DNA from: Pyrocephalus nanus
Lineage: Eukaryota; Chordata; Aves; Passeriformes; Tyrannidae
Direction of reading: 5' to 3'
Assembly (NCBI GenBank): GCA_038380795.1
Contig: CM076279.1
Location: 1,937,001-2,001,000 of the forward strand
Length of the DNA: 64,000 nt
Within the stretch, counting starts at the first letter, position 1, and every line of letters starts with the position of its first letter. A program made the position numbers and the translations under genes. The notes below the pieces were generated by a model. It searched no databases. It worked only from the letters and a program-made list of their open reading frames with translations, and was not told where the DNA came from. Shown here piece by piece: positions 36,854 through 47,720 of this stretch.

Positions 36854-38138
36854 GGGACTGCAGGAGGAGGAGGAGGAAGGGAAGGTTGTTTGTTTATTTA
36901 TTTCTATCCTCTCCGAGCCTGTTTTCTCCAGGCAAGAATCCTTGCCAAGCCTATTTACAAAGTTCAGCCTGGGGATCGTGAGAATTGCAGCTTCCAGGCT
37001 GTTGCTCAGAGCTCACCCACCACAGATGTGTCCCTTGCCCTTCTGCTGGACCCTCAAGCCACAATCCAGATAAAATCTATGCAAAAGTACAGTAAAAACT
37101 TGGTTTCCCCACTGCCACCTGCCACTCAAATTATCACAGTTGTATTTCTTAATTAAGCATTTCTGCGTGTGTGAACCTTCATATAATTTAGAGATTCGAA
37201 GAGTAAACTCTTTCTGAGGGCCATAAGCATTAAATTAGCTTAACAGCTTGCCTGAAAAACACCCCTTTTCTGGCCAGGATACCTGTTTCCACATTTCTTT
37301 GTCTTCTTGCTGGCTTCAAACTGGAGTTTACGAAGCACACCTGGAGGCAGCATGAGGGATAACTCAAATGCATCAAGTCTTTTAGCAATCTCAAGGATGA
37401 CTTAAGTGCCTAAGTTGCATGTGAGTCAGATGACAGTGATGAAAGAAGCATTTAATATTAATTGGAATGTTTCTTTTCCAAGTTGTAATATTATTGAGCG
37501 AGTATATTGATAATTTTTTTTATATTCTAGTTGTTATTGAAGTAAAAAATTGATGGGTCTGGTCACCTTTAAGAGTTATGCATTTGTGTGTATAGATGGA
37601 AAAAAGAATTTAAATCCATGTTTGTCCATCTGCAACATGTTCTTCACAGAAACATGGTGTCAGATCCTCCCATGGCTGAGTTGATTTACTGTGCAATTAC
37701 AAATCCTGGATGTATCATGTAACTGCATGGCATGGAATTGTAACCACTGGAATTTGGGAGAAATTCCGGCAGTTGGTGTAATATTTTGTCCCTTGCTGTC
37801 CTTCATCAAGCATCATGCCTTTTATTCTTTTCTTCCTGGTTTCCTAAGGAATTATGTTATTTAACCTGGTTTTTTTTAGAGGAAAACTGTGCTCTTGTCT
37901 TAGTTTCTGTAACCTGAACACGATCAGGCCGAAATCACAAAAATTGATTTTCCCCTTGCCCAGGTCAGGCAGAGAACAGAAACCTCTCCCATGAAGATAT
38001 TAGGGAGAGTTTTAAAAGATATGACTTGGGGAATCCCTCCAAGTTGGGAGATTGCTCCAAATCCATCATGAGGCTTGTAAATAAGTTGTTTTCAGCTCAG
38101 CAGCTGATTGCAAGTCACTCCTGAGGAGTCAGCCTCAA
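36854..38138. other. Spacer between the duplicated elements
   Basis: Begins with an (AGG)n tract and becomes AT-rich from about 37140 to 37900, with several ATTA-type words and almost no CpG. No open frame of note and no recognised transposon. The AT-rich part could be a conserved non-coding element, but nothing specific supports it. Confidence 0.5.
36862..36884 (+). repeat. (AGG)n trinucleotide repeat
   Basis: Short imperfect AGG array immediately after duplication copy 1. Absent after copy 2. Confidence 0.85.
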
Positions 38139-38362
38139 GCCTGGCATCTTATTCCTGAGATTTTTAAATCCAAATTAGGAGACAATGAGCACCTTCTGCC
38201 CTTTAGCTGCCAACTGTCTGCTCTGCTCTTCAGAGAAAGAACAGGAACAAAGACAAAGCGAAGTGTTTGCCTCTTCCAGCATCCAAAGAAGTGCCACAAA
38301 CCAGTTTGAGGCGACCAGACACACGTGTGCCCTCCCAGAGGTGGGTCAGGAGGGCAGAGGGT
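38139..38362 (+). repeat. Copy 2 of the ~220-bp direct duplication
   Basis: Same orientation as copy 1, about 1.5 kb downstream. Homology starts at GCCTGGCATCTTATTCCTGA and ends at GTGGGTCAGGAGGGCAGAGG. The sharp loss of similarity at both ends suggests insertion of a defined element rather than a larger tandem duplication. No target-site duplication could be made out. Confidence 0.88.
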
Positions 38363-38654
38363 GGGGGGAGTATTCATCAAAAATCTATTAAAACAGAAAA
38401 TAAAAAACTAACATAAAGTCTTGCCTCGTTCCACAAGCAAGCTGAATTTCTTGCCTTGGACCAAGAGGGAAGAGACAAACCAGAGCTTGGGGGATTTGCA
38501 AGAAGCCCCCTGTGAAATCCCCCTCCCCAGCACACAGCCAGGCTGGGGGCATCCCGGGGAGCTGTTCCTGCCTCATTTAGCCCAGGGTACACACCGGGAG
38601 AGCAGAGCTCACCCAGGCAGAGGCCTTGCACAGGATCCATTTGCAGGCACAGCC

Positions 38655-39000
38655 CTGAGGTCAAGTTGTAAATTGGCGGCCGAAGGGTTTGTTTGGCACG
38701 GCCCTGATGGATCGGGAGCCCCCTTGTTTGCTCAGATGGTCCCACCAAGGGAAGCGGGGTTGGAAAAGGGGCTGCTCAGGCCCATCCAGGCGAGCAGGAG
38801 CCCAGGCATGTGCTGCCCACCCCGGGAAGGCTCAGTGAACCTGAAAGCCTCCCAACATCTGGCTGCAGCTTGGCTTTGTTTGCTTTAGGCTTTCCCCAGC
38901 CCGACCACCCCGGAGGAGCCGCGATGGACCCGAGCCCTCGCACGCGGCTCTGGGATGGGGGGGTCGGGCACCAGCAGGGCTGTGGGGACAGGGAAAGGGG
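38655..39000. promoter_or_regulatory. CpG-rich patch with G-quadruplex motif
   Basis: CpG is clearly denser than in the surroundings (for example GCGGCCG, ATCGGGAG, CCGCGATGG and CTCGCACGCGG). A G3-CTGT-G4-ACA-G3-AAA-G4 motif spans 38977-39000. An ATG in a fair initiation context (GCCGCGATGG) at 38924 opens a 64-codon frame to 39118 with no recognisable domain. It could be a small orphan CpG island, a distal promoter or an enhancer. It is short for a housekeeping island. Confidence 0.35.
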
Positions 39001-39166
39001 CTCCAGGTTGGGAGTCTGGCTCACATTGTCCTCCAAAGAGCTCCTGGCACAGGAGTGTTTGACCCAGTGGTGTCGCTGTAAAGGCTCATCTGCCCCGTCC
39101 CAGCCAGGGGGGTCTTAAAGTTCCTTAAAGATCCTTTCAGGGTACCCTGAGATGTTCAGCAATCAG

Positions 39167-39272
39167 GACATTTGGTCTGTGAATGAGATACGAGGGTTTT
39201 CTTTGGACAGTTGGCCTGGAAAATGAAATACCAGGGTTTTTCTTTGGACATTTGCTCTGGAAATGAACTTTG
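39167..39272 (+). repeat. Minisatellite, ~40-bp unit, about 2.6 copies
   Basis: Units start at GACATTTGGTCTG (39167), GACAGTTGGCCTG (39206) and GACATTTGCTCTG (39247). Each contains a GAAATGAAATACCAGGG-like core and a TTTTCTTTG end. Unit lengths are 39 and 41 bp and the third is partial. A diverged local tandem array. Confidence 0.85.
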
Positions 39273-41287
39273 ATTTTGCTTTTGGAGGATCCTGTCAGGA
39301 GGGGACTCTCCTGCCTCATTTCAGGAATTCTCTTCTAGTTTTCAGTGAGAAAGACGGGGAGAGTAAGTGGAGAAAAAAAACAACCCAGATATGTGAAAAT
39401 TAGGCAACTAAATACCAGTTCTCCAAAGTGGCCTCTATTCCTCTGAGCTGTGATGCTGCTGACTTCTCCCTCCTCTCAAAATTCATTTTAATATAAAATC
39501 CATGTTTTGGTGCCTTTTCCCTTTATTAAGAGAATGAATGAGATGCTGGATTTTGGTTTTTTTTACTATCTTACTGCTCTGAGCAACTCAGGAAGCTGCA
39601 CAAATAACCTTGAAGAAGAAGCTTGACTTCTGGTAACATCAACAAGGACTTGCCAAGGGGCTTCTCCACCTTCTCTTTATGCCAACATTTGTGAGAACTA
39701 ATATCTTTTATTTTACCCTTAATACAGGTGGAGGAAAAAATCCTTTCACATAAGGCATAAGCCTTCTTCAGGTATGAAACAGCAGCAGCTCTGAAGATCT
39801 GTACAAGGTTTTATCTACAAAAAACCCTTACTTTCTCTCCTCTAAGTCTGTATAAATTGGTGCTAAAAACCCTATCATCTGCTTCAGCAAACTTGGCCTG
39901 GTGCATCCTTGGCTATCAGAGCTGTAGCTGCCAGGATTTGTCCTCCACAGAGTAATTCAGTTTGGCATCAAGTTACCCAGGGAAGTGCTGGGAACTGAAA
40001 TACTAAAATATGAGCTCGTGGTGCTTCCCATTGTGCTCTCTCTGTTTGGTTTCAGACCGAGGCGCAGCTTTCACCAGAATAACAATATTTTAAGCTGTTT
40101 CCATTCGTGTTAACGGAGCTCCCTCTTGTGGGTGAAGCTCTCGCAGCTCCCAACCAGCCTTCACTGCCCTTCACCGGCTCTTCCTGCAAGAGTTTTCCTA
40201 AAAAACGAACTCCCCGATAGACAAAAAAAAAAGATGGTTAGTTGAGTTTTATCTTTACTTATAGCCTATTTTATTCACGGTATCTTGCAGAACACAGTTT
40301 TTATTCCAACATCCTTCAGATCACTTTTAGAACTAAAACTATTGGGGTTTCAGTTCATCTCTTTTTGTGGGGGTAAAATCACACGTTTATTGATGACAGA
40401 GGAACTATTCTCGGATTTAAATCACTTTCTCTACCAGGTACTCACTGACTCAGCTCAGTCAAGCTGAGACATGACAATCCATGAATTAATATTGCATTAT
40501 ATTTAGTCAGAACCTGTTTGTTCCCAGGTGAAGGGTATAATCATCTCTGCATGTTCTGAGATGGTCTGTGCCAAATCCAACAAGTGCTTTCAGAGATGCT
40601 CCATATCTATAAATATATATATACATATGGAGAGGGATAAGCAGAGTTCACAGGGTGTCTTGGGATACAATTACATTCTCCATCACAGGTTCTTTGTTTT
40701 AAAGCTGAAAAAGCACATTAAAATTTTAAATTAAAGATGAATTCAAATTCCTTGGGGGACATGGTTACAAGGAATAAAGATGAAAGAGGAAAAGGAGCAC
40801 TTGGAAGTCGAAGCATCCAAGCAGGGCTCTTCCAGCAGCTCCAGCTTCCTGCAAACTCTGCTGGCAAAAGGCACCTCAGGGGAGACTCGAGGTGTGCCAA
40901 GTGCTGCTCCAACACACGGTGGCAGCAAGGGACTGGCTCTGCAGGGCTCTGTCCCCGGCTCAAGGACACGTGTGTCCTCCTGGAGGGAAAAAAAACCCTC
41001 CTGGGAGTGTTTCCAGAAGAGGTCTCGGAGCAGAGATGTTCTGTTCCGAGCTGTGACTCTGAGCACTGGCATCCCAGCAATGCCCCTGCTCTCCAAGCCC
41101 CCAGAACTGAGGACCAGCTGCTCCCTGTCCTGTTTATCAGCCTGGCAGTCCTTGGAGAGGTGGGGGAGAGCACTTGCAGCGTCTCCAAACTCACCTGAGT
41201 AGCGCCGGTGCTGGAAAATCAGCCCTTGGACACTTGCACAGCCCCTGTGCTTTCCCTATCCTTTCATGGCTCAAATCCTTTAACTTA

Positions 41288-41632
41288 GGGAGGTTTAAGA
41301 GGAGAGAAGGCTCTGGAGAGACCCTGTCAGGACCTAAAGAGAGAACATAAGAAAGATGGAGATAAACATTTTAGCAGCACCTGTTGCCATAGGACAAGAG
41401 GGAATGGCTTTAAACTAAGAGAGGGTTGGTTTAGGTTAGATAGAAGGAAGAATTGTTTTACACTAAGAGTGGTGAACACTGCAACAGGTTATCCAGAGAG
41501 GTGCTGAGTGATCCACCCCTGCAAACATTCAAAATCAGGGTGGGCAGAGCTCTGAGCAGCCTGGTCCAGTGGAAGATGTACCTGGGGCTGGACTGCAAAG
41601 GTTCTTTGCAGCCCTGACTGTTCTGTGATTCT
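41288..41632 (+). mobile_element. CR1 LINE copy, about 345 bp, to its 3' end
   Basis: The longest CR1 remnant here. In order: GAGGTTTAAGAGGAGAGAAG-like, AAGAAAGATGGAGATAAACA, ATAGGACAAGAGGGAATGGC, TTAAACTAAGAGAGGGTTGG, GTGGTGAACACTGCAACAGG, TCTGAGCAGCCTGGTCCAGT and a terminal CTGACTGTTCTGTGATTCTC. The CCCATGGCAGGGG block is diverged. It is 5' truncated, and no reverse-transcriptase sequence remains. Confidence 0.93.
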
Positions 41633-41941
41633 CTGTGTCCTTGGAGCCTTTCTCTCCTGCACGAGCACCCACATCACATTAGTGTTTATTAATTACAACT
41701 TCATCAATAAAATATATCTCATGGGCACAGATGGTGGTGCAGATGAACCCCTGCAAGGCCAGGGGGAGGATGTAGGAGCCAACCTGGTAACCATCAAACC
41801 ATCACCCAGGGGCAGTGCCTGGCCAACTGCTGTGTTGGGAAAGGATAAAGTCACCCCAGTATATTTTTTTAAAAGGAAAAAGCAGCAGGTGATACCAAGG
41901 GGGAGGCCTGCTCTAGGACAGGTGTTTAAATCCCCATTTTA

Positions 41942-42127
41942 TCAGCATTTCCTCTTGGCTGGCCTAGATAACACTGTGTGCTGCTGTGGGATGTTCTCCT
42001 GCAAGAACAGGAAGTCCATGCCAGGTCGTGGCACCTCAAAATTCGGTGTGATGACATCAAGATTCACTTCATCCACCTCCACGAGGTTCAGCCAAAGGCC
42101 CTTCTCCTTTGATGCTCTGGTATTTGT
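41942..42127 (-). pseudogene. Short protein-like frame, possible relic (unidentified)
   Basis: The minus strand is open for about 60 codons from a TAG upstream of 42127 to a TGA at 41944-41942. The predicted peptide has an ordinary, non-repetitive protein composition, for example DEVNLDVITPNFEVPRPG followed later by FLFLQENIPQQ. There is no early ATG. A possible splice acceptor at 42118-42117 lacks a pyrimidine tract. The plus strand is also open here (41625-42215, 196 codons), which weakens the case. I do not recognise a family. It could be a decayed exon, a retroelement or processed-gene remnant, or chance. Confidence 0.25.
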
Positions 42128-44869
42128 CTATAAATACTTAATTCCTTTAACCTGTTCTTGCAGAAGGGATCAGAGGAGTCCAGCAGTTTGTCAATCACTC
42201 CATATCATGCTCTAAAACCTGTACAGTGGCTTCACTTTACATTCCTATTTCAGCCTGATCATGTCAGCTGCAACCAGCATTTTTGTGTGAATAAGTGGTC
42301 TCCTTTTATAATTGCTAACTATAAGTTCAAAATACTTTCTGCAGCTTTTACTCCACTTATTTTTCCTTCAACCAGTCCTGCCTTACTTGTGTCAGCCACC
42401 ACATGTCTGGTGACAGAGGGGAAACCCTCATTTTATTCAGCACTATCTTTGCTCTTGCCTGTTCATTTTCCACAGACCAGCAGGATATGGACACATTTCT
42501 TTCCAAACTTACTAACTGAAATTTAGGTCCATCCCAATAATTAACAGGCAGTTCCAGTTGGCTGAGAAGAACAAATCTTCTCACTCCTAAGCCCATCAAA
42601 GTGATGGCAAGGCTGAAGGTTTCTGTTCTCAGGGGCTCAGTGCTGTTCTCAGTATTTTTCTATCAGCTTGCTTGGACCAAAATGCATTTCAGACACGTCC
42701 TTCCAGGCCAGAACTGCTGAGTTTTGGCCAAGATTTTGGGAGAAGCCACACCCAGCCACCCACCAGCAGTAACCACCTTCCAGCCACAAGCAGAATAAAC
42801 CTCCAGTGCTTCCCAGTTAAGTTGACAGCTCTTTACTCTCTTGTGATCTAAGTGGTTTAAGCTCTGCCAGCTCAGTTTGACACAGTCCAGGGAGCACCTG
42901 TATGATCAGCCAAGAGGAGCAAGAGGAGAGAAGACCTCTGGGGATGGAGGAGCAAGGACAGGAGATGGGCCAGAGGGGTGATACGACCCAGGAGAGGACA
43001 CTTGGCCACAGAGAAAAGAGGAGACACCTTTGGCTCAGCGTGGGGTTGAGGCTTCCAAGTCCTCTCCACACTCCTATCAGCCCTTTCAGCCACAAAAATC
43101 CCGGGCCCAGCTCCTGCCTGCCCTGCACAGGGACACACCATCCTCCACTCACGCTGTGCCCCGTCAGCTGCCACACCAGGCAACTCGAGGCCCCAGCAAA
43201 AGGTCACCCCATAAATATGTGTTTCTTTGCCAGGTTTCCAGGCACTTTTAGGAGTCAGAGCCTTGGCATCTGCCCCCTGAGTCCTCAAGGAGCTGGGTTA
43301 CCCAACACCTCTGAAAGTGCTGCCAGGCTGAAATGGAGCCCCACGACCTCAGCGCCTCGTGGGGTGTGATGGGGGTGGGTAACGTGGCAGATGACAGAGC
43401 TGGGAACAGCCCAGGGCACGGCAAACACAGCTCCCAACACCCTTGGGGAAGGTTAATGAGCACCTGCCCCTCTCAGACCGGGAATCTGCACAAAATAAAA
43501 AAAAATTAAATCCCCAAGCCCTCGTTTTCCTCCTCCTGTGGAGGCCACCCCGGGTAGGGGGGCAGGAGTTCAGGGGATGAGGAAGGCAAATCTGCACCAC
43601 CCAGTTACCTCATGGAAACCAAGCCCAAGAAAATGAAGTCTGATTAATGCCCTCACGAGCTCCCAGGAGGGACAACCACGAGCCAGCCAGATTTAAATTC
43701 TGCCTGAGCACTATCTGTGCCTTTGTCCAACTTCCTGCCATTCAGGTGATGCTTGGGAGGCACCCCTTGGATAGGAACCATCTCCCAGGGCGAGCCCCTG
43801 GTGTCACTGGGCACAAAATGGGACAGTCCTGGGTGAGGTTTTATTTGTTCCAGTGAATAAAGGAGGACCAAGCTCCTGTCAGCCTCTGGTATAAATACCC
43901 AGGGCACGAGCTCCTGCTCTACAATGGCTTCGAGCAATCTGGGAAGTCATGTGAGGGTTTCAGATTTATCACACCAAGACAAAAATAATGGTCCCAATAA
44001 CAGCCAAACTGAGCTGGTTTTGTTTTGTTTTTAAAACACAGTGTGAACCTCTGAAACCTTGGATTTCAAGGCCTTGTTTACAGGAGTATTTCAGGCACAA
44101 CATCTGTTAGTCATGGGTAAACATGTGCCTGTGCATGTATGACCATTTAGGGCAGTAGAAAGGTCTATCTGAAATTAAAAAGCCATATTTAGCTATAACT
44201 GAACAAACCAGCCAGCTAATATTTGGTGTATTTATGGAAGAAAATAGGGAAATTGGGCTAAAAATTACTTCAGATGAAAACAAACAAGTAAACAACAACA
44301 GTAAATCTGAACAACAGCATTTCTTTCCTATGCCATCACATCATTTTTATGTCACTCCACTTTAACAGGGCCTGTATCTTCTTATATTACCTAATGGCTG
44401 CTTTTTATGTGCTGAAGTCTCCTCCCTGCACTGACATCCATAGCAGGAACATTTGCTGGAGTGAGATGTTGATCAATATGTGGCAATTTCATAAAACAGA
44501 GCAAGAAGGAATGTCAGAAGCTCATCCATGGGACCATTTCTGGATACGTAAGGACAGCTGAGTACTTTTCCAGACCACCAGTAAATCAGATCTATAAGAG
44601 ATGATCAATCCTATGTAAGGGCATTTAATTTGCACAAGGTGTGTATGGAGCAATTCTCAGACTGTCCTGCACATGCAGTTCTTGTCCAAGGGACACTCAC
44701 AGCACAGGGACCTCCCAAACCCTCTGGATGAGTTTTCCATCACCCAAAATCAATCAAACCAAGGCTTTTCTGAAGAGAGACTTGTTCACTTGTACCCTCA
44801 GAACAAAACTCCCCTCTTCACAGGGCACCACTGATTCTGCTCAGGGAGGGGAACAGAGAGCCATGAATT

Positions 44870-44925
44870 TCACCCAGGTGATAATTAATCAGCTAATGAA
44901 TATTCTGAGCTGTGCAAATGAGGCA
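44870..44925. promoter_or_regulatory. Compact homeodomain/E-box/POU-like motif cluster
   Basis: Within 50 bp: E-box CAGGTG (44875-44880), TAATTA (44882-44887), TAATGA (44894-44899) and TGCAAAT (44913-44919, seven of eight octamer bases). Spacing of about 10 bp between several of these is enhancer-like. Individual motifs are common by chance in AT-rich DNA. Confidence 0.28.
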
Positions 44926-45289
44926 GAGAGTGGGCTCAGGTGTTGCTGGGGGCCCCAAAGAAATCCCTCCACCCCAAAGGGATCATTACCCCTTTTTGAA
45001 GTTCGGGTGGCAGCTCTGGAGTGGATCCACCACTCCTGGATTATCCTTAATAATTACCTGGGCTGGGAGATGAACACCCTCAGTCCCTCCAGTTTTCCTT
45101 GGATACAGGAAAGCCAAGTGCTCCCAGGCTTCTGTGCCCTGTGTTTTGGTCCCTGATAAAAGATGTTCTGCCTCTGTTTGCAAACACTCTGCTCCCAGCC
45201 TGGATTGTTGTGCAGAAGGAGCCCCGTGCCATAAAGCACACGGGGGGCAGGGCATCCATTTCCTTCTATTGATTTTTGAATAAAAGAAT

Positions 45290-45510
45290 TGTTCATTTAA
45301 TATTTTGGTTTGATTGCTTTGCTAAATGTATTGATTTGCAGCACAGAAGAAATAGGATGCCCATGAGTCAGAGCTATTCTTCAGCAAGAACCCCCATTAG
45401 ATAATAAATTCTGCTAAGAATTACAGCTGCTCAGGCTTAATTATGATTAATTTATTCCCTCCCTTAGAGTGGATTAAATTTAATATTTGCAAGTGTTTTA
45501 ATCCTTTCTA
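45290..45510. promoter_or_regulatory. AT-rich block with repeated homeodomain cores
   Basis: Contains TTAATTA (45437-45443), GATTAATTTATT just after it, and further ATTA cores near 45397 and 45472. It has no CpG and no recognised repeat. Candidate conserved element only. Confidence 0.22.
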
Positions 45511-45920
45511 GATAAAACAACTCTGAACTGTCTGGAGTAGGGATATGTTATAAATTGTGGTAGGAATAAGTCTGTTTTACTCAGGGTATGTTGTAAATGA
45601 CAGGGAAGGATTACTGTCAAGCAGCAGATTAACGTTTGCAGGCTGTCTATACTGTGGTGGGATATGGGAATGGAAACATTCAGGGAAAGAAAAAAATCAA
45701 CGGGAGCACTTTCAAAAAGGCAAATCAGTATAGCCAGTCTGCAGACAAAGAAACTCAGACTTTTTCGTATATATGGGTTTTTTATATATTTAGAGATGAT
45801 TAAATCTCTTTTTATTATATTAAAACCCCTTTAGGGAGGTCTGCGATCATTAAAGCACTGAACTAGACTTGGAGTCACACTGGTCCGACTCTTCTAGTAT
45901 TAATTAAAAACTCATTGGGG

Positions 45921-45932
45921 AAAAAAAAAAAA
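45921..45932 (+). repeat. Poly(A) tract, A12
   Basis: Uninterrupted A run about 50 bp before a CR1 fragment. Confidence 0.9.
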
Positions 45933-45979
45933 TCACCTGAATCTCAGGTATCTTAAATCCAGCTTTACTTCTAAATCAA

Positions 45980-46062
45980 GTGGAAGGTGTCCCTGCCTAT
46001 GGCAGGGGGTTGGAATGAGATGATCTTTAAGGTCCCTTCCAATCCAAACCATTCCATGATTT
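45980..46062 (+). mobile_element. CR1 LINE 3'-end fragment
   Basis: Reads GTGGAAGGTGTCCCTGCCTA, GGCAGGGGGTTGGAATGAGA, TGATCTTTAAGGTCCCTTCC and a terminal AAACCATTCCATGATTTTG. Little diverged from the common CR1 tail. About 83 bp. Confidence 0.94.
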
Positions 46063-47244
46063 TGCTGTTCCCAGAATTCTTCATCAAAAAGAAATCAAAG
46101 GATATTGAACTTGACCCTGTGAATTCCCACCTGTGCTGGGAATGTCTGCTCCTCCCCTGGAGCTCCTCCCTTCCCTCCTGCTCTTGCTGAGCTCAAAGTT
46201 ATTTCCAAGAACACAAGAGGCATTTTTACGACCTGGGTCACTCGGGGATATCTCGGTGCTTTCTCAGGCTGGTCCCAAACCCTTTTTGGGATCAGGTTAT
46301 AAATAAGGGCACTGGGAGGGGGGAACAAGACCCATCACAGGGGTCCCCTGTCCCTGAGGCAGAAGAGCACAGGGACAGCCACAGCAGGACGTGTCACAGA
46401 GGGCTCTGTCACCTGCCCTGGGAAAGGATGTCAGAGTTGTCCAAAGATTCCCCAGAGAAGCTGCCCACACTCCTGCTCACACACCCTCCTTGCCCACATG
46501 GTCTCTCTCAGTCCCCACCATTTCAGAATCGATATATAAATAAATTTGGGCTCAAATAAATGAAAATTGGAGGTTTTCAGTGGTTGATGTTGCTCCCAAC
46601 CTGCTGAGCTCGTATCAGCATTGGGGAGTAACCAACAGGTACTGCTGACACCACAGACAAGAAATTCCCTTCCCTTTTCCATAAAAACTGTGCTTTCTAA
46701 GTAATAATTTACCCACTTTGGTACAAAGGGAGGACAACTTCCTCCGTGCCCTAATTTCACTCTGGTTGTTCTCCTCCCATCTGTCCCTAACTGGGGGACA
46801 GACCTAAAAATAGTAGCAGGCTCAGTGTCCCCCAGGAGGGCAGAGGGACCATGACAAACATCTCCAGAGCTGTAGTAAAGCAGCCCCTGAGAGTTCCTCC
46901 CAACAAACCTCCTGATTGATCCTTTATTTGCCCTGAGTCAATACAGCCTCTCTATTGGCAAACATTTGTTTTACAGCTACTGATTGCAGGGCAAGGGGAT
47001 GGAAAGTTCTTGACGAGAAGGGCTTGTCTGGGAAGGGCTGCTGAGGTATCGCTTTCCTGGAGGTTTCCATTTTTTCCCCTGAGTGTTTTAAGGAGCTGTG
47101 GCCAAAATACTCCTTTTATTTGCCCACCAGGGTGATCCTCTGCTTGGAGTGTGCAGATAGAGAGTCCCTGCACGGTCTGTGAATCAAAAAAAGGTTATAA
47201 ATTAAACCTGGGGGGTGGACATGACACCAGTGGACAGACACACA

Positions 47245-47262
47245 CCCCCCCCCAGCCCCCCC
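47245..47262 (+). repeat. C-rich tract
   Basis: C9 and C7 runs separated by AG. Unstable G-rich complement. Confidence 0.85.
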
Positions 47263-47399
47263 GGGCACCCCAAATGCCCTCAATCAGCACATCCAGTGCA
47301 GATCCTCCCCCCGGAGCAGCCGGGGATGAGGTGCTGAAGAGCTGAACAGCTGCTGCCCCTGTTCAGCCCATTCTGGGCATAAACAAAGCCGGAATTCTG

Positions 47400-47720
47400 C
47401 AGCGATGTTTAAACCAGCATCTTTAGAGTGAACATATGTTTATACTCATTATGCATATGTTTATTAGAGCTGGTCATAATGTTTTGACAGGAAAGTCCAA
47501 GGGGGAAAAAAAAAAAAGAAAAAAAAAAGGCAGTTTTGTCAAAACTGAAATGTTTTGCTGGATTGTTTCATTTTCTTCTCCTCAGTAATAGTAAAATATT
47601 TAACTTGAAGAGAGTAAACATTTTGCTTTAATTTTCCTATCACAGTAGAATATTAATATTTAGTACAATGCTTCCTTATTATTGAAGGAAAATGTTCCAG
47701 TGTTTCTGACTGAACATTTT
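47400..47720. promoter_or_regulatory. AT-rich block with phased CATATG repeats and a palindrome
   Basis: The 10-mer CATATGTTTA occurs at 47433-47442 and again at 47454-47463, exactly 21 bp (about two helical turns) apart. A near-perfect palindrome, CAGTTTTGTCAAAACTG, spans 47531-47547. The block is interrupted by A tracts at 47506-47517 and 47519-47528. Candidate regulatory element; conservation untested. Confidence 0.25.
47506..47528 (+). repeat. Interrupted poly(A), A12-G-A10
   Basis: Two A runs separated by one G. Confidence 0.93.

Larger units (their letters stand above)
38363..41287. other. Stretch without a gene; GC-rich then AT-rich
   Basis: 38.45-39.1 kb is GC- and CpG-richer, and 39.4-40.7 kb is AT-rich with an AT tract near 40609-40629. 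Opposed frames near 40718-41202 share one stretch on both strands and are not accepted. The duplication, minisatellite and CpG patch are listed separately. Confidence 0.55.
41633..45979. other. Stretch without a confident gene
   Basis: Apart from the protein-like relic at 41942-42127 and the AT-rich blocks listed separately, I see no gene. The frames at 42817-43600 run on both strands over one GC-richer stretch. A TTTTG-like tract is near 44018-44033 and an A12 run at 45921. Confidence 0.55.

Noticed and set aside
38924..39118. 64-codon frame from a good-context ATG in the CpG patch
   Set aside because: As a gene it has no domain and no evidence of splicing. It is kept only as part of the CpG-patch finding.
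40966..40991. Possible third copy of the duplicated element (ACACGTGTGTCCTCC match)
   Set aside because: Similarity covers only about 20 bases and does not extend in either direction, so it is probably coincidence.
41625..42215. 196-codon plus-strand frame
   Set aside because: It starts inside a CR1 tail (41288-41632), crosses an AT-rich stretch and has no recognisable fold. Only the opposite-strand segment at 41942-42127 looked protein-like enough to list.
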